A stretch of DNA of 64,000 nt from Actinomycetota bacterium (GTDB lineage: Bacteria; Actinomycetota; Actinomycetes; Mycobacteriales; JACQDL01). The stretch covers positions 100,572 through 164,571 of the forward strand of contig JACQDL010000057.1 of NCBI GenBank assembly GCA_016201065.1. Direction: 5' to 3'. How positions within the stretch are numbered: position 1 is the stretch's first letter; each line of letters begins with the position of its first letter. The translations under genes and the position numbers were made by a program. Below the pieces are notes generated by a model. The model was not told the origin of the DNA. It searched no databases and saw only the letters and a list, made by a program, of their open reading frames with translations. This document shows positions 11,401-19,963 of the stretch, piece after piece.

Positions 11401-13319
11401 ACTTCACCTGCGTCGGCATCGGTGACATGTCCGGTGACGTGTTCGGCAACGGGATGCTGCTCAGCGAGCACATCCGGCTGGTCGCCGCGTTCGACCACCG
11501 GCACATCTTCCTCGACCCAGATCCCGACCCGGCGGTGTCCCACGCCGAGCGCGGCCGGTTGTTCGCGCTGCCCAGGTCGAGCTGGGCCGACTACGACACC
11601 GGGCTGCTCTCGCCCGGCGGTGGGGTGTTCCCGCGCAGCATGAAGGCGATCCCGATCACCGCCGAGGTGCAGCGCCGCCTCGGTATCAGTGCCGCAGACG
11701 CGACGATGACGCCGACCGAGCTGCTGCGGGCGATCCTGTCCGCCCCGGTCGACCTGCTCTGGAACGGCGGGATCGGCACCTACGTCAAGGCCACCACCGA
11801 GAACAACAGCGAGGTCGGCGACAAGGCCAACGACGCGATCCGGATCAACGGCGACCAGCTCCGGACCCGGGTCGTGGTCGAGGGCGGCAACCTCGGCTGC
11901 ACCCAGCTCGGCCGGATCGAGTACGCCCTCGCCGGTGGAAAGATCAACACCGATGCGATCGACAACTCGGCCGGTGTGGACACCTCCGACCACGAGGTCA
12001 ACATCAAGGTCCTGCTCGACTCCGTGGTCGCCCGCGGTGACCTGACCACCAAGCAACGCAACCGGTTGCTGGAGCAGATGACCGGCGAGGTCGCCGAGCT
12101 CGTCCTGCGGGACAACTACGACCAGAACGTGGCGCTGGCCACGGCGCTGGTGCAGGCCGGCAGCCTGGTCGATGTGCACGGCCGGTTCATCCGCCAGATG
12201 GAGCGCGACGGCAAGCTCAACCGCGAGCTGGAGTACCTGCCCAGCGAGCAACGGATCACCGAACGCCGCCTGGCCGGGCTCGGCATGGCGCAACCCGAAC
12301 TCGCGGTGCTGCTGGCCTACAACAAGATCACCATGACCGAGGATGTCATCGAGTCCGAGCTCCCCGAGGACGAGTTCCTCCGCGAGACCCTGCACAGCTA
12401 CTTCCCCACACCGCTGCGGGAACGGTTCCGCGACCAGATCGAGCAGCACCCGCTGCGCCGCGAGATCATCACGACCCGGGTGGTCAACCAGTACGTCAAC
12501 CGCACCGGCATCACCTCACTGTTCCGGCTGAAGGAGGAGACCGGGGCCACCGCCGCGGATGTCGCGCGGGCGCACACCGTGGCGTACGAGGTGTATGACG
12601 CCGAGGCGGTCCGGCATGCGGTGGAGGCGCTGGACAACCGGGTCGAGGCGGCTGCGCAGAGTCGGGTCCGGCTCGAAAGCCGGAAGCTGATCGAACGCAC
12701 CACCCGGTGGCTGCTGCTGAACCGGCGACCACCGCTGGACATCCGGGTCCAGGTCAGCACCTACCGCAACGGCGTCGCCGACGTCGTGGCCCACCTGCCG
12801 AAGCTGCTCAAGGGCATCGACCTCCAGCGGATGGAACAGGCACGCGACCAGCTGGTCAGCGCCGGCGTCCCGGACGACCTGGCGGTCACCGCAGCCGGGA
12901 TGCCCACCGCGTTCTCGGCGCTGGACATCTGCGAGGCATCCCGGTCCATCGGACAGGGTGTGATCGAGGTCGCCGAGGTGTACTTCGACCTGGCGGACCG
13001 GGTCGGGATCTCCGCGCTGCTGGACCGGATCGTCGCGCTGCCACGCACCGACCGCTGGACCTCGCTGGCCCGAACGGCGCTGCGCGACGACCTCTACCGG
13101 GCGCAGGCCGGACTCGCCAGCGACATCCTCCGCTGCGGGGGACCCGACGACACGCCGGAGCAGCGGTTCACCCTGTGGGTGGAGCGCAACTACCAGGTCC
13201 TGGAACGGACCGGCCAGACCATGGAGGACATCGAGGCCAGCGACACCTGGGACCTGGCGACGCTCTCCGTGGCGCTGCGGGTCATCAAGAACCTCTCCCG
13301 GCACAGCCGGCTGGCCTGA
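8409..13319 (+). CDS. gdh: Large NAD-specific glutamate dehydrogenase
   Basis: About 1637 aa; [104 protein letters not shown]. Confidence 0.95.
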   Translation: [1636 protein letters not shown]

Positions 13320-13360
13320 CCCGGTGCCACCCGGGGCCGGGGCTGGGGCCGGCTGCGCGG

Positions 13361-14134
13361 TCAGCCGACCGACATCCGGACCTGGGCGCCACCGTCGACA
13401 ACGAGGGTCTGACCGGTGATCCAACGGGACCCGTCACCGGCCAGGAACACCGCCGCCGCGGCGATGTCCGCCGGCTCGCCGATCCGGCCGAGCGGCATCA
13501 GCTCGTTCAGCCGGGGCTCGTCGTTCTCCCACAGGGCCCGGGCGAGCTGGGTCCGCACGATCCCCGGGGCGATCGCGTTGACCCGCACCGCCGGCGCCAG
13601 CTCGGCGGCGAGCTGGCGGGTCAGGTGGATGACGGCGGCCTTGGTGGCGTTGTAGTAGCCGATTCCGGGCTCGGTCAGCATCCCGCCGAGGGAGGCCATG
13701 TTCAGCACCACCCCGCCCCGGGTGGCCATCCCCAGCGCCCAGGCACGCTGCGTCCAGAGCACGACGCTGTAGAGGTTGACCTGCACGGTCTTCTCGGCGC
13801 GTGGCCCGTCGAGGTCGACCAGCGGCCCGTAGTAGGGGCTGGTCCCGGCGTTGTTGACCAGGATGTCGATCCCGCCGAACTCCGCGACCGTGGCGGCCAG
13901 GCACGCATCGGTCTGCTCCGGGTCGCCGACGTGCGCCGCGTGGGCGAGGACCCCGGCGCCCGGGTACGCCGACCGGAGCTCGCCGGCGACGACGTCCAGC
14001 GCCTCCTGCCGACGCGAGGAGAGCACCACGTTGGCGCCCTCGGCGGCGAAGGCCGTCGCGATCGCCCGGCCGATCCCTCGTGACGCGCCGGTGATGACCG
14101 CGGTCCGGCCGGCCAGCCCACTGTCCATGTCCAC
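13361..14134 (-). CDS. SDR family oxidoreductase
   Basis: GRTAVITGASRGIGRAIATAFAAEGANVVLSSR...YYNATKAAVIHLTRQLAAEL. Confidence 0.9.
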   Translation of the reverse strand: MDMDSGLAGRTAVITGASRGIGRAIATAFAAEGANVVLSSRRQEALDVVAGELRSAYPGAGVLAHAAHVGDPEQTDACLAATVAEFGGIDILVNNAGTSPYYGPLVDLDGPRAEKTVQVNLYSVVLWTQRAWALGMATRGGVVLNMASLGGMLTEPGIGYYNATKAAVIHLTRQLAAELAPAVRVNAIAPGIVRTQLARALWENDEPRLNELMPLGRIGEPADIAAAAVFLAGDGSRWITGQTLVVDGGAQVRMSVG

Positions 14135-14167
14135 GCCCTCTCGCTGTTCGCCGGGCCGGGCCGCCGC

Positions 14168-15328
14168 TCACCCGCCGACCCGCACGTGTCCCTTCAGCAG
14201 GTTGCGGGCAATGGTCCGGCGCTGGATCTCGTCGGTGCCCTCGTAGATCCGCAGCAGCCGCAGCTCGCGGTACCACCGCTCGATCGGCAGCTCCTTGGTG
14301 TAGCCCATCCCGCCGTGGATCTGGAGCACCCGGTCGACGATCTCGTTCGCCTTGGTCCCGCCGTACAACTTCGCGATGCTCGCGGCGTGCCGGGCGTCCC
14401 GGCCGGTCTCGGCCTGCCACGCGGCGTTGAGGACCAGCCAGCGCAGCGCCTCGATCTCCACCGCCGAGTCGGCGATCATCCACTGGATGGCCTGCCGTTC
14501 GGCGAGCTTGGCACCGAAGGTCTCCCGGGTGTTGGCGTGGTCGATGCCGAGCTGGAGCAGCCGCTCGCAGGCGCCCAGGGCCCGCGCGGGGAGCAGGTAC
14601 CGGCCTGCCTCGATCCACCGCATGGCCAGCGCGAACCCGGCACCGACCTCACCCAGCACGGTGCTGGCCGGGACCCGCACCCGGTCGAAGACCAGGGCCG
14701 CCGGGCCCCACTCGCCCATCGTGGCGATCGGTTCCGACCGCCACCCCAGCTCCCGGTCGACCAGGAAGCAGGTGACCCCGCGATCGGCGCGGTCCGCATG
14801 GTCGGTGACGGCGAACACGATCGCGAAGTCCGCGTCGGTCCCGTTGGTGATGAAGGTCTTCTCCCCGCTGAGGACGTAGTCGGTGCCGTCCCGCTCGGCC
14901 CGGGTCCGGATCGCCCGGGCGTCCGACCCGGCCCCCGGCTCGGTGATCGCGAAACAGGAGATCCGCTCGCCCGCGATGGTGGGCAGCAGGTAGCGCTGCT
15001 TCTGCTCCTCGGTGCCGGCGTAGAGGATGTTGTCGGCGCGGCCGCCGAACTCGAACGGCACGAACGACCGGCCGAGCTCGATCGACACGACCGCAAGCAT
15101 CATCGGACCGAGCCCCATGCCGCCGTACTCGGTGGGGGTGTCGACCCCCCAGAACCCGGCCTTCCGCGCCACCCGTTGCAGCTCCGCGAGCTCGGCCCTG
15201 GTCAGACCGGGCTCGCCGCCCCGCTCCCGCCGCAGGATCTCGGGTTCCAGCGGGCGGATCTCCTTGCGCACGAAGGCACGGACCCAGTCCTGGATCTCGG
15301 ACTGCTCCACGGTGAGATCGAAGTCCAT
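14168..15328 (-). CDS. Acyl-CoA dehydrogenase
   Basis: CFAITEPGAGSDARAIRTRAERDGTDYVLSGEKTFITNG...QIHGGMGYTKELPIERWYRELRLLRIYEGTDEIQRRTIARNLL. Confidence 0.93.
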   Translation of the reverse strand: MDFDLTVEQSEIQDWVRAFVRKEIRPLEPEILRRERGGEPGLTRAELAELQRVARKAGFWGVDTPTEYGGMGLGPMMLAVVSIELGRSFVPFEFGGRADNILYAGTEEQKQRYLLPTIAGERISCFAITEPGAGSDARAIRTRAERDGTDYVLSGEKTFITNGTDADFAIVFAVTDHADRADRGVTCFLVDRELGWRSEPIATMGEWGPAALVFDRVRVPASTVLGEVGAGFALAMRWIEAGRYLLPARALGACERLLQLGIDHANTRETFGAKLAERQAIQWMIADSAVEIEALRWLVLNAAWQAETGRDARHAASIAKLYGGTKANEIVDRVLQIHGGMGYTKELPIERWYRELRLLRIYEGTDEIQRRTIARNLLKGHVRVGG

Positions 15329-15332
15329 CCGC

Positions 15333-16115
15333 TCAGCCCCTCGGTCCGCCGGCCACGTAGATCACCTGGCCGGAGACGAACTCCGCGTCGGCACTGGCCA
15401 GGAACGACGCGACACCGGCGACGTCCGCTGGCGTGCCGACCCGACCGACCGGGATCTGGCTGGCCGCGAGCTGCTGGAACTGCTCGAAGTCGGCGCCGAC
15501 CCGGGCCGCGGTCGCCGCGGTCATCTCGGTGACGATGAACCCCGGGGCGATCGCGTTGGCGGTGATGCCGTACCGGCCGAGCTCGATGGCGAGGGTCTTG
15601 GTCAGCCCCTGCATCCCCGCCTTGGCGGCGGCGTAGTTCGCCTGGCCGCGGTTGCCCAGCGCGGAGGTGCTCGACAGGTTGATGATGCGACCCCAGCCGC
15701 CAGCGACCATGTGCCGCTGCGCCGCGTGGCTGCACAGGAAGGCGCCCCTGAGGTGCACCGCCAACACGGTGTCCCAGTCGTCGGCGGTCATCTTGTACAG
15801 CAGGTTGTCCCGCAGTACGCCGGCGTTGTTCACCAGGATGTCCAACCGGTCGAGGTCGACAACAGTCCGGGCGACGGCGGCCTCGACCTGGTCCTGGACG
15901 CTGACGTCGGCACCGATCGCCACCGCCCGGCCACCCTCGGCGGTGATGGCCGCCACCGTGCCGGCACAGGTGCCCTCGTCGAGATCGACGACCGCCACCG
16001 CGGCGCCGTCGGCGGCCAGCCTGGTCGCGATCGCCGCGCCGATCCCGCGTGCCGCCCCGGTGACCAAGGCGACCTTCCCGTCGAGTCCCGCCACGGCGGC
16101 CCGTCCTCTCCTCAT
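15333..16115 (-). CDS. SDR / 3-oxoacyl-ACP reductase-like (FabG family)
   Basis: GLDGKVALVTGAARGIGAAIATRLAADGAAVAVVDL...NYAAAKAGMQGLTKTLAIELG. Confidence 0.9.
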   Translation of the reverse strand: MRRGRAAVAGLDGKVALVTGAARGIGAAIATRLAADGAAVAVVDLDEGTCAGTVAAITAEGGRAVAIGADVSVQDQVEAAVARTVVDLDRLDILVNNAGVLRDNLLYKMTADDWDTVLAVHLRGAFLCSHAAQRHMVAGGWGRIINLSSTSALGNRGQANYAAAKAGMQGLTKTLAIELGRYGITANAIAPGFIVTEMTAATAARVGADFEQFQQLAASQIPVGRVGTPADVAGVASFLASADAEFVSGQVIYVAGGPRG

Positions 16116-16201
16116 CGAGAAAACTAGAATGCTGTTCGGAATCCTACCGACTCCGGTATCCGCTCGAACAGGGGCGGAACGGCCGTCGCCGACCCACCCG
16201 C

Positions 16202-16801
16202 TCAGCCGCCTTCGGCCCGGGGTAGCCCGGCCAGCAGGCCGATCACCGCGTCGATCAGCGCCGCCGCCTCGGCGTCGTCCCGGCAGGCAACGACCTCACG
16301 GCCGGCTCCAGCGAGCACCGTGGTGAGGATCGCGGCCATCGCCCGGTCCACCGCCCGCTCCTCCGCCCGCAGCAGGGTCACGTTGTGCCGGACCCACTGC
16401 TGGGTGCGCTGCCGGCGCAGCATGCCGAAACCCGGCGGACCGTCGCCATCGACGAACAACCGGGACACCACCCGGCGCTCCCAGCACCCCACCAGGAACG
16501 CCCGGGCGCCGGCGGCGAACTGGGCGACCGGATCGGCCTCGCCCGCCGCCCGGACCGCGGTGACCGCGCTGGCCGCCCGGGCGGCCAGCTCCCGGTCCCA
16601 CGCGTCGTACAGCGCGAGGAACAGCTCGTTCTTGCCACCGAAGTGGTGGTAGAGGCTGCCGACGCTGGAGCCGGCCCGACGGACGATCTCCGCCACACTC
16701 GCCGCACTGAAGCCCCGCTCGCCGAAGACCACGCGCGCCGCCTCCAGCAATGCATGGCGGGTCCCCACCGACCTGCCCTGCGGACGCGCCGCCGGTGTCA
16801 T
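16202..16801 (-). CDS. TetR family transcriptional regulator
   Basis: GTRHALLEAARVVFGERGFSAASVAEIVRRAGSSVGSLYHHFGGKNELFLALYDAW. Confidence 0.88.
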   Translation of the reverse strand: MTPAARPQGRSVGTRHALLEAARVVFGERGFSAASVAEIVRRAGSSVGSLYHHFGGKNELFLALYDAWDRELAARAASAVTAVRAAGEADPVAQFAAGARAFLVGCWERRVVSRLFVDGDGPPGFGMLRRQRTQQWVRHNVTLLRAEERAVDRAMAAILTTVLAGAGREVVACRDDAEAAALIDAVIGLLAGLPRAEGG

Positions 16802-17035
16802 CCGGCCGGCCCGCGGCCAGCGAGCACCGGCCGGATCGGGGCACGTAGGAAGTGCCGATCCGGGACCAACTCGACGACGTCCACGCGGTGACGGTAGGGC
16901 GTCCCTGCCGGGCGCGCCCAGATGTATCCGATCGGCGGATCGGCAACCAGAGAATGCAGTCGTCACCGTCGATGATGCGCAGACGGTGGCCGTGGTGCTT
17001 CGGCGCGCCCTGAGCACGAAAGATGAGCTCGTGAT
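16798..17035 (-). pseudogene. Frameshifted remnant of a small gene translationally coupled (ATGA) to tetR
   Basis: Minus-strand frames read ..DHELIFRAQGAPKHHGHRLRIIDGDDCILW / ADPPIGYIWARPAGTPYRHRVDVVELVPDRHFLRAPIRPVLAGRGPAG*; the stop overlaps the tetR ATG; one-base loss would explain the frame break; upstream TGA in frame. Confidence 0.5.
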
Positions 17036-17183
17036 CACCGCGTCACTGATCCCCCCGACACGGGGACGATCTCCGCCACCTACGATCCAGGAGGACGATG
17101 TCTCACAGAACGGCTGCAGGCGTTGGTCACGGCGTGGCAGCGGTAATGATCATGGTGACAACGACACGATCATGGGTGGTGTC

Positions 17184-17567
17184 ATGACCGAGTACCGCGC
17201 TATGACGTTGGCCGGCTTGGCGGGGCATCTGAGGCGGGCAGATGACGACAGGCTCCGCTGGCGGCTGGTGGCCGAGTTCCTTGAGGAGTATCGGCACGAG
17301 CCGCTGGGCGAACGGGTCGGACTTCTGGCTGACGAGCCACGGTCGACATCTGACCCGAGGTGGGATGTGCTCCTGGCGGCGCTGGCTGAGCATCTGGCTG
17401 CACGGGACGATCGGGGCGCGCCGGTGTGGGCGCAGTCACGCCATTTGCGCCAGTTCTGGTTCCCGTTCGACACCTGGGCGGCCCGCGCCGACGCCCTGGT
17501 GCACTCGCCAGCGGCGTTCCGCAAGCGGGGGATCTTCGTCGCGCCGCAGGAACTGGAGGTCGCGTGA
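17184..17567 (+). CDS. Small hypothetical protein, probable partner of a DUF6036/AbiEii-like nucleotidyltransferase (TA-like)
   Basis: MTEYRAMTLAGLAGHLRRADDDRLRWRLVAEFLEEYRHEP...FWFPFDTWAARADALVHSPAAFRKRGIFVAPQELEVA; GTGA overlap with the downstream ORF. Confidence 0.65.
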   Translation: MTEYRAMTLAGLAGHLRRADDDRLRWRLVAEFLEEYRHEPLGERVGLLADEPRSTSDPRWDVLLAALAEHLAARDDRGAPVWAQSRHLRQFWFPFDTWAARADALVHSPAAFRKRGIFVAPQELEVA

Positions 17568-17899
17568 ACGACGACGCTGTGCTGCTTGACCGCGCGGCGA
17601 TCGAGAGGATCTTCCGTCGGCTGGGTGAACGGTTGGCCCGGCGTGGTGTGGTCGCCACGGAGTTCGGGTTGCCCACATGGTGGCTGAACGAGCAAGCCAG
17701 CGTCTACGTCGCGCCGGGCGGAGACCCTGGCGCCCGGGTCGTCTTCGACCATCCGGGTCTGCGAGTCTCGGCCGCATCCCCGGAGCACCTGCTGGCGATG
17801 AAGGTCATCGCGGTGCGCCCGCAGCGGGCCTTGGCCGGCCCGTTCCTCGGCCTTTTCCAGCCGTCCGGCCGGCTCAGACGCCCAGGTCGCGGGCGATGA
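17564..17899 (+). pseudogene. Truncated DUF6036/AbiEii-like nucleotidyltransferase with active-site region deleted
   Basis: VNDDAVLLDRAAIERIFRRLGERLARRGVVATEFGLPTWWLNEQASVYVAPGGDPGARVVFDHPGLRVSAASPEHLLAMKVIAVRP..; lacks the expected nucleotidyltransferase GGAAM...DID segment; C-terminus diverges after MKVIA. Confidence 0.6.
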
Positions 17900-19028
17900 G
17901 CATCCGCTGGACCTCGGAGGTGCCCTCACCGATCTCCAGGATCTTCGCGTCCCGGTAGAACCGGCCGACGGCGACGTCGTTCATGAAGCCCGAGCCGCCG
18001 AAGATCTGGGTGGCGTCGCGGGCGTTGTCCATCGCCGCGTTCGCCGCGACCAGCTTCGCGATGGCGGCCTCCTTCTTGATCGGTTCGCCCCGCAGCAGCT
18101 TGCTCGCCGCGTGGTAGTACGCCAGCCGTGCGGTGTGCACCCGGGCCTCCATGTCGGCGATCTTGAACCGGATCGCCTGGTAGTGCCCGATCCGGTGACC
18201 GAACGCCTCCCGCTGCCGGGCGTAGGTCAGCGACTCGTCCACGCACCCCTGGGCCAGCCCCACCGACAGCGCGGCGATCGCGATCCGCCCCTCGTCGAGG
18301 ATCTCCAGGAACTGCGCGTACCCGCGCCCCCGCTCACCGAGGAGGTTGGCCGCCGGGACCCGGCAGTCGGTGAACGACAGCTCGCGGGTGTCGGAGGCGC
18401 TCCAGCCGACCTTGGAGTACTTCTTCGCGGCCACGAAGCCCGGGGTGCCCGCCGGCACGATGATCGCCGAGATCTCCTTGGCCCCGGCCGGGCGGTGCGG
18501 CGCGGTGACCGCCGTGATCGTCACCAGTGCGGTGATGTCGGTGCCGGAGTTGGTGATGAACGCCTTCGACCCGTTGATCACCCACTCCCCGCCGGCCAGC
18601 TCACCGGTGGTCCGGGTCGCCCCGGCGTCCGAACCGCCGTCCGGCTCGGTCAGCCCGAAGGCGCCGAGCCGCTCACCCGCGCACAGCTGCGGCAGCCACC
18701 GCTCGCGCTGCCGCTGGTCCCCGAACCGGTAGATCGGCATCGCACCCAGCGACACCCCGGCCTCCAGGGTGATCGCCACCGAGGAGTCGACCCGGGCCAG
18801 CTCCTCCAGGGCCAGGCACAGCGCGAAGTAGTCCCCGCCCATGCCCCCGTACTCCTCCGGGAACGGCAACCCGAACAGCCCCATCTTCGCCATCCGGGCG
18901 ACCAACGGGTAGGGGAACTCCGCCCGCTCGTAGTACCCGGCGATGACCGGCGCCACCTCCTCCCGGGCGAACTCCCGGACCGTCGCCCGCAGCGCCTCGT
19001 ACTCCTCGCCGAGCCGGTGGTCGAGCAT
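17874..19028 (-). CDS. Acyl-CoA dehydrogenase (probable isovaleryl-CoA-type, by context)
   Basis: MLDHRLGEEYEALRATVREFAREEVAPVIAGYYERAEFPYPLVARM...EGTSEVQRMLIARDLGV. Confidence 0.9.
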   Translation of the reverse strand: MLDHRLGEEYEALRATVREFAREEVAPVIAGYYERAEFPYPLVARMAKMGLFGLPFPEEYGGMGGDYFALCLALEELARVDSSVAITLEAGVSLGAMPIYRFGDQRQRERWLPQLCAGERLGAFGLTEPDGGSDAGATRTTGELAGGEWVINGSKAFITNSGTDITALVTITAVTAPHRPAGAKEISAIIVPAGTPGFVAAKKYSKVGWSASDTRELSFTDCRVPAANLLGERGRGYAQFLEILDEGRIAIAALSVGLAQGCVDESLTYARQREAFGHRIGHYQAIRFKIADMEARVHTARLAYYHAASKLLRGEPIKKEAAIAKLVAANAAMDNARDATQIFGGSGFMNDVAVGRFYRDAKILEIGEGTSEVQRMLIARDLGV

Positions 19029-19030
19029 CG

Positions 19031-19963
19031 TCACTCCCCCTTCGCCAGCGCCCGCACGGTGCGCGACGGGCTGGGCCGGCCGAGCCGGTCGGCCAGCCAC
19101 CCGCTCGTCTGCACCAATGCGGGCAGGTCAACGCCGGTCCACACGCCCAAGCCGTCGAGCATCCACACCAGGTCCTCGGTGGCCAGGTTCCCTGTCGCGC
19201 TGCCGGCGAACGGGCAGCCGCCCAACCCGCCCGCCGAGGCGTCGACGGTGGTCACGCCGGCCCCGAGCGCGGCGAGGGTGTTCGCCAGCGCCTGGCCGTA
19301 GGTGTCGTGGAAGTGCACCCCGATCTCCTGCACCGGGACACCGGCACCGGTCAGCTCGGCCAGCAGCGCGACGACATGCCCAGGAGTGCCCACGCCGATG
19401 GTGTCGCCCAGGGACAGCTCGGTGCACCCCAGCTCGCGCAGCCGGACCGCCACCGCGACGACCTGCCGGATGTCGACCGCGCCCTCCCACGGGTCGCCGA
19501 AGCACATCGACAGGTAGCCGCGCACGGCCAGCCCGGCCCCGCGGGCCCGGGCGATCACGGGCGCGAACATCTCCAGCGAGGCGGCGACACTCCGGTTGAG
19601 GTTGCTCCGGGCGAAGGACTCGGTGACGCTGGCGAACACCGCGATGTCGGTGACACCGTGGGCGAGCGCCCGGTCCAGGCCACGCTCGTTGGGCACCAGC
19701 ACCGGGTACCGCACCCCGTCGCGCCGCCGCAGCGTCGTCATCAGCGCCTCGGCGTCGGCCAGCTGCGGCACCCACCGGGGATGCACGAACGCCGTCGTCT
19801 CGATGGTGGTCAGTCCGGCGTCGGCCAGCCGCGCCACGAACTCGGCCTTCACCGCGACGTCGACGGTGTGCGGCTCGTTCTGCAGGCCGTCGCGCGGCCC
19901 GACCTCCCAGATCCGTACCCGCTCCGGCAGGCCGGCCAACGGCACCCGCTGCGGCGCCCTCAC
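19031..19963 (-). CDS. Hydroxymethylglutaryl-CoA lyase
   Basis: VRIWEVGPRDGLQNEPHTVDVAVKAEFVARLADAGLTTIETTAFVHPRWVPQLADAE...GGLGGCPFAGSATGNLATEDLVWMLDGLG. Confidence 0.92.
   Translation of the reverse strand: MRAPQRVPLAGLPERVRIWEVGPRDGLQNEPHTVDVAVKAEFVARLADAGLTTIETTAFVHPRWVPQLADAEALMTTLRRRDGVRYPVLVPNERGLDRALAHGVTDIAVFASVTESFARSNLNRSVAASLEMFAPVIARARGAGLAVRGYLSMCFGDPWEGAVDIRQVVAVAVRLRELGCTELSLGDTIGVGTPGHVVALLAELTGAGVPVQEIGVHFHDTYGQALANTLAALGAGVTTVDASAGGLGGCPFAGSATGNLATEDLVWMLDGLGVWTGVDLPALVQTSGWLADRLGRPSPSRTVRALAKGE

Noticed and set aside
9282-12449. 1055-aa antisense ORF opposite glutamate dehydrogenase
   Set aside because: Arises from GC3 bias in the antisense frame; His/Gln/Arg-rich low-complexity composition with no recognisable domain.
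16125-16150. ctagaatgctgttcggaat as a TetR operator upstream of fabG/ACAD
   Set aside because: Symmetry limited to GAA...TTC; too weak to support a call.
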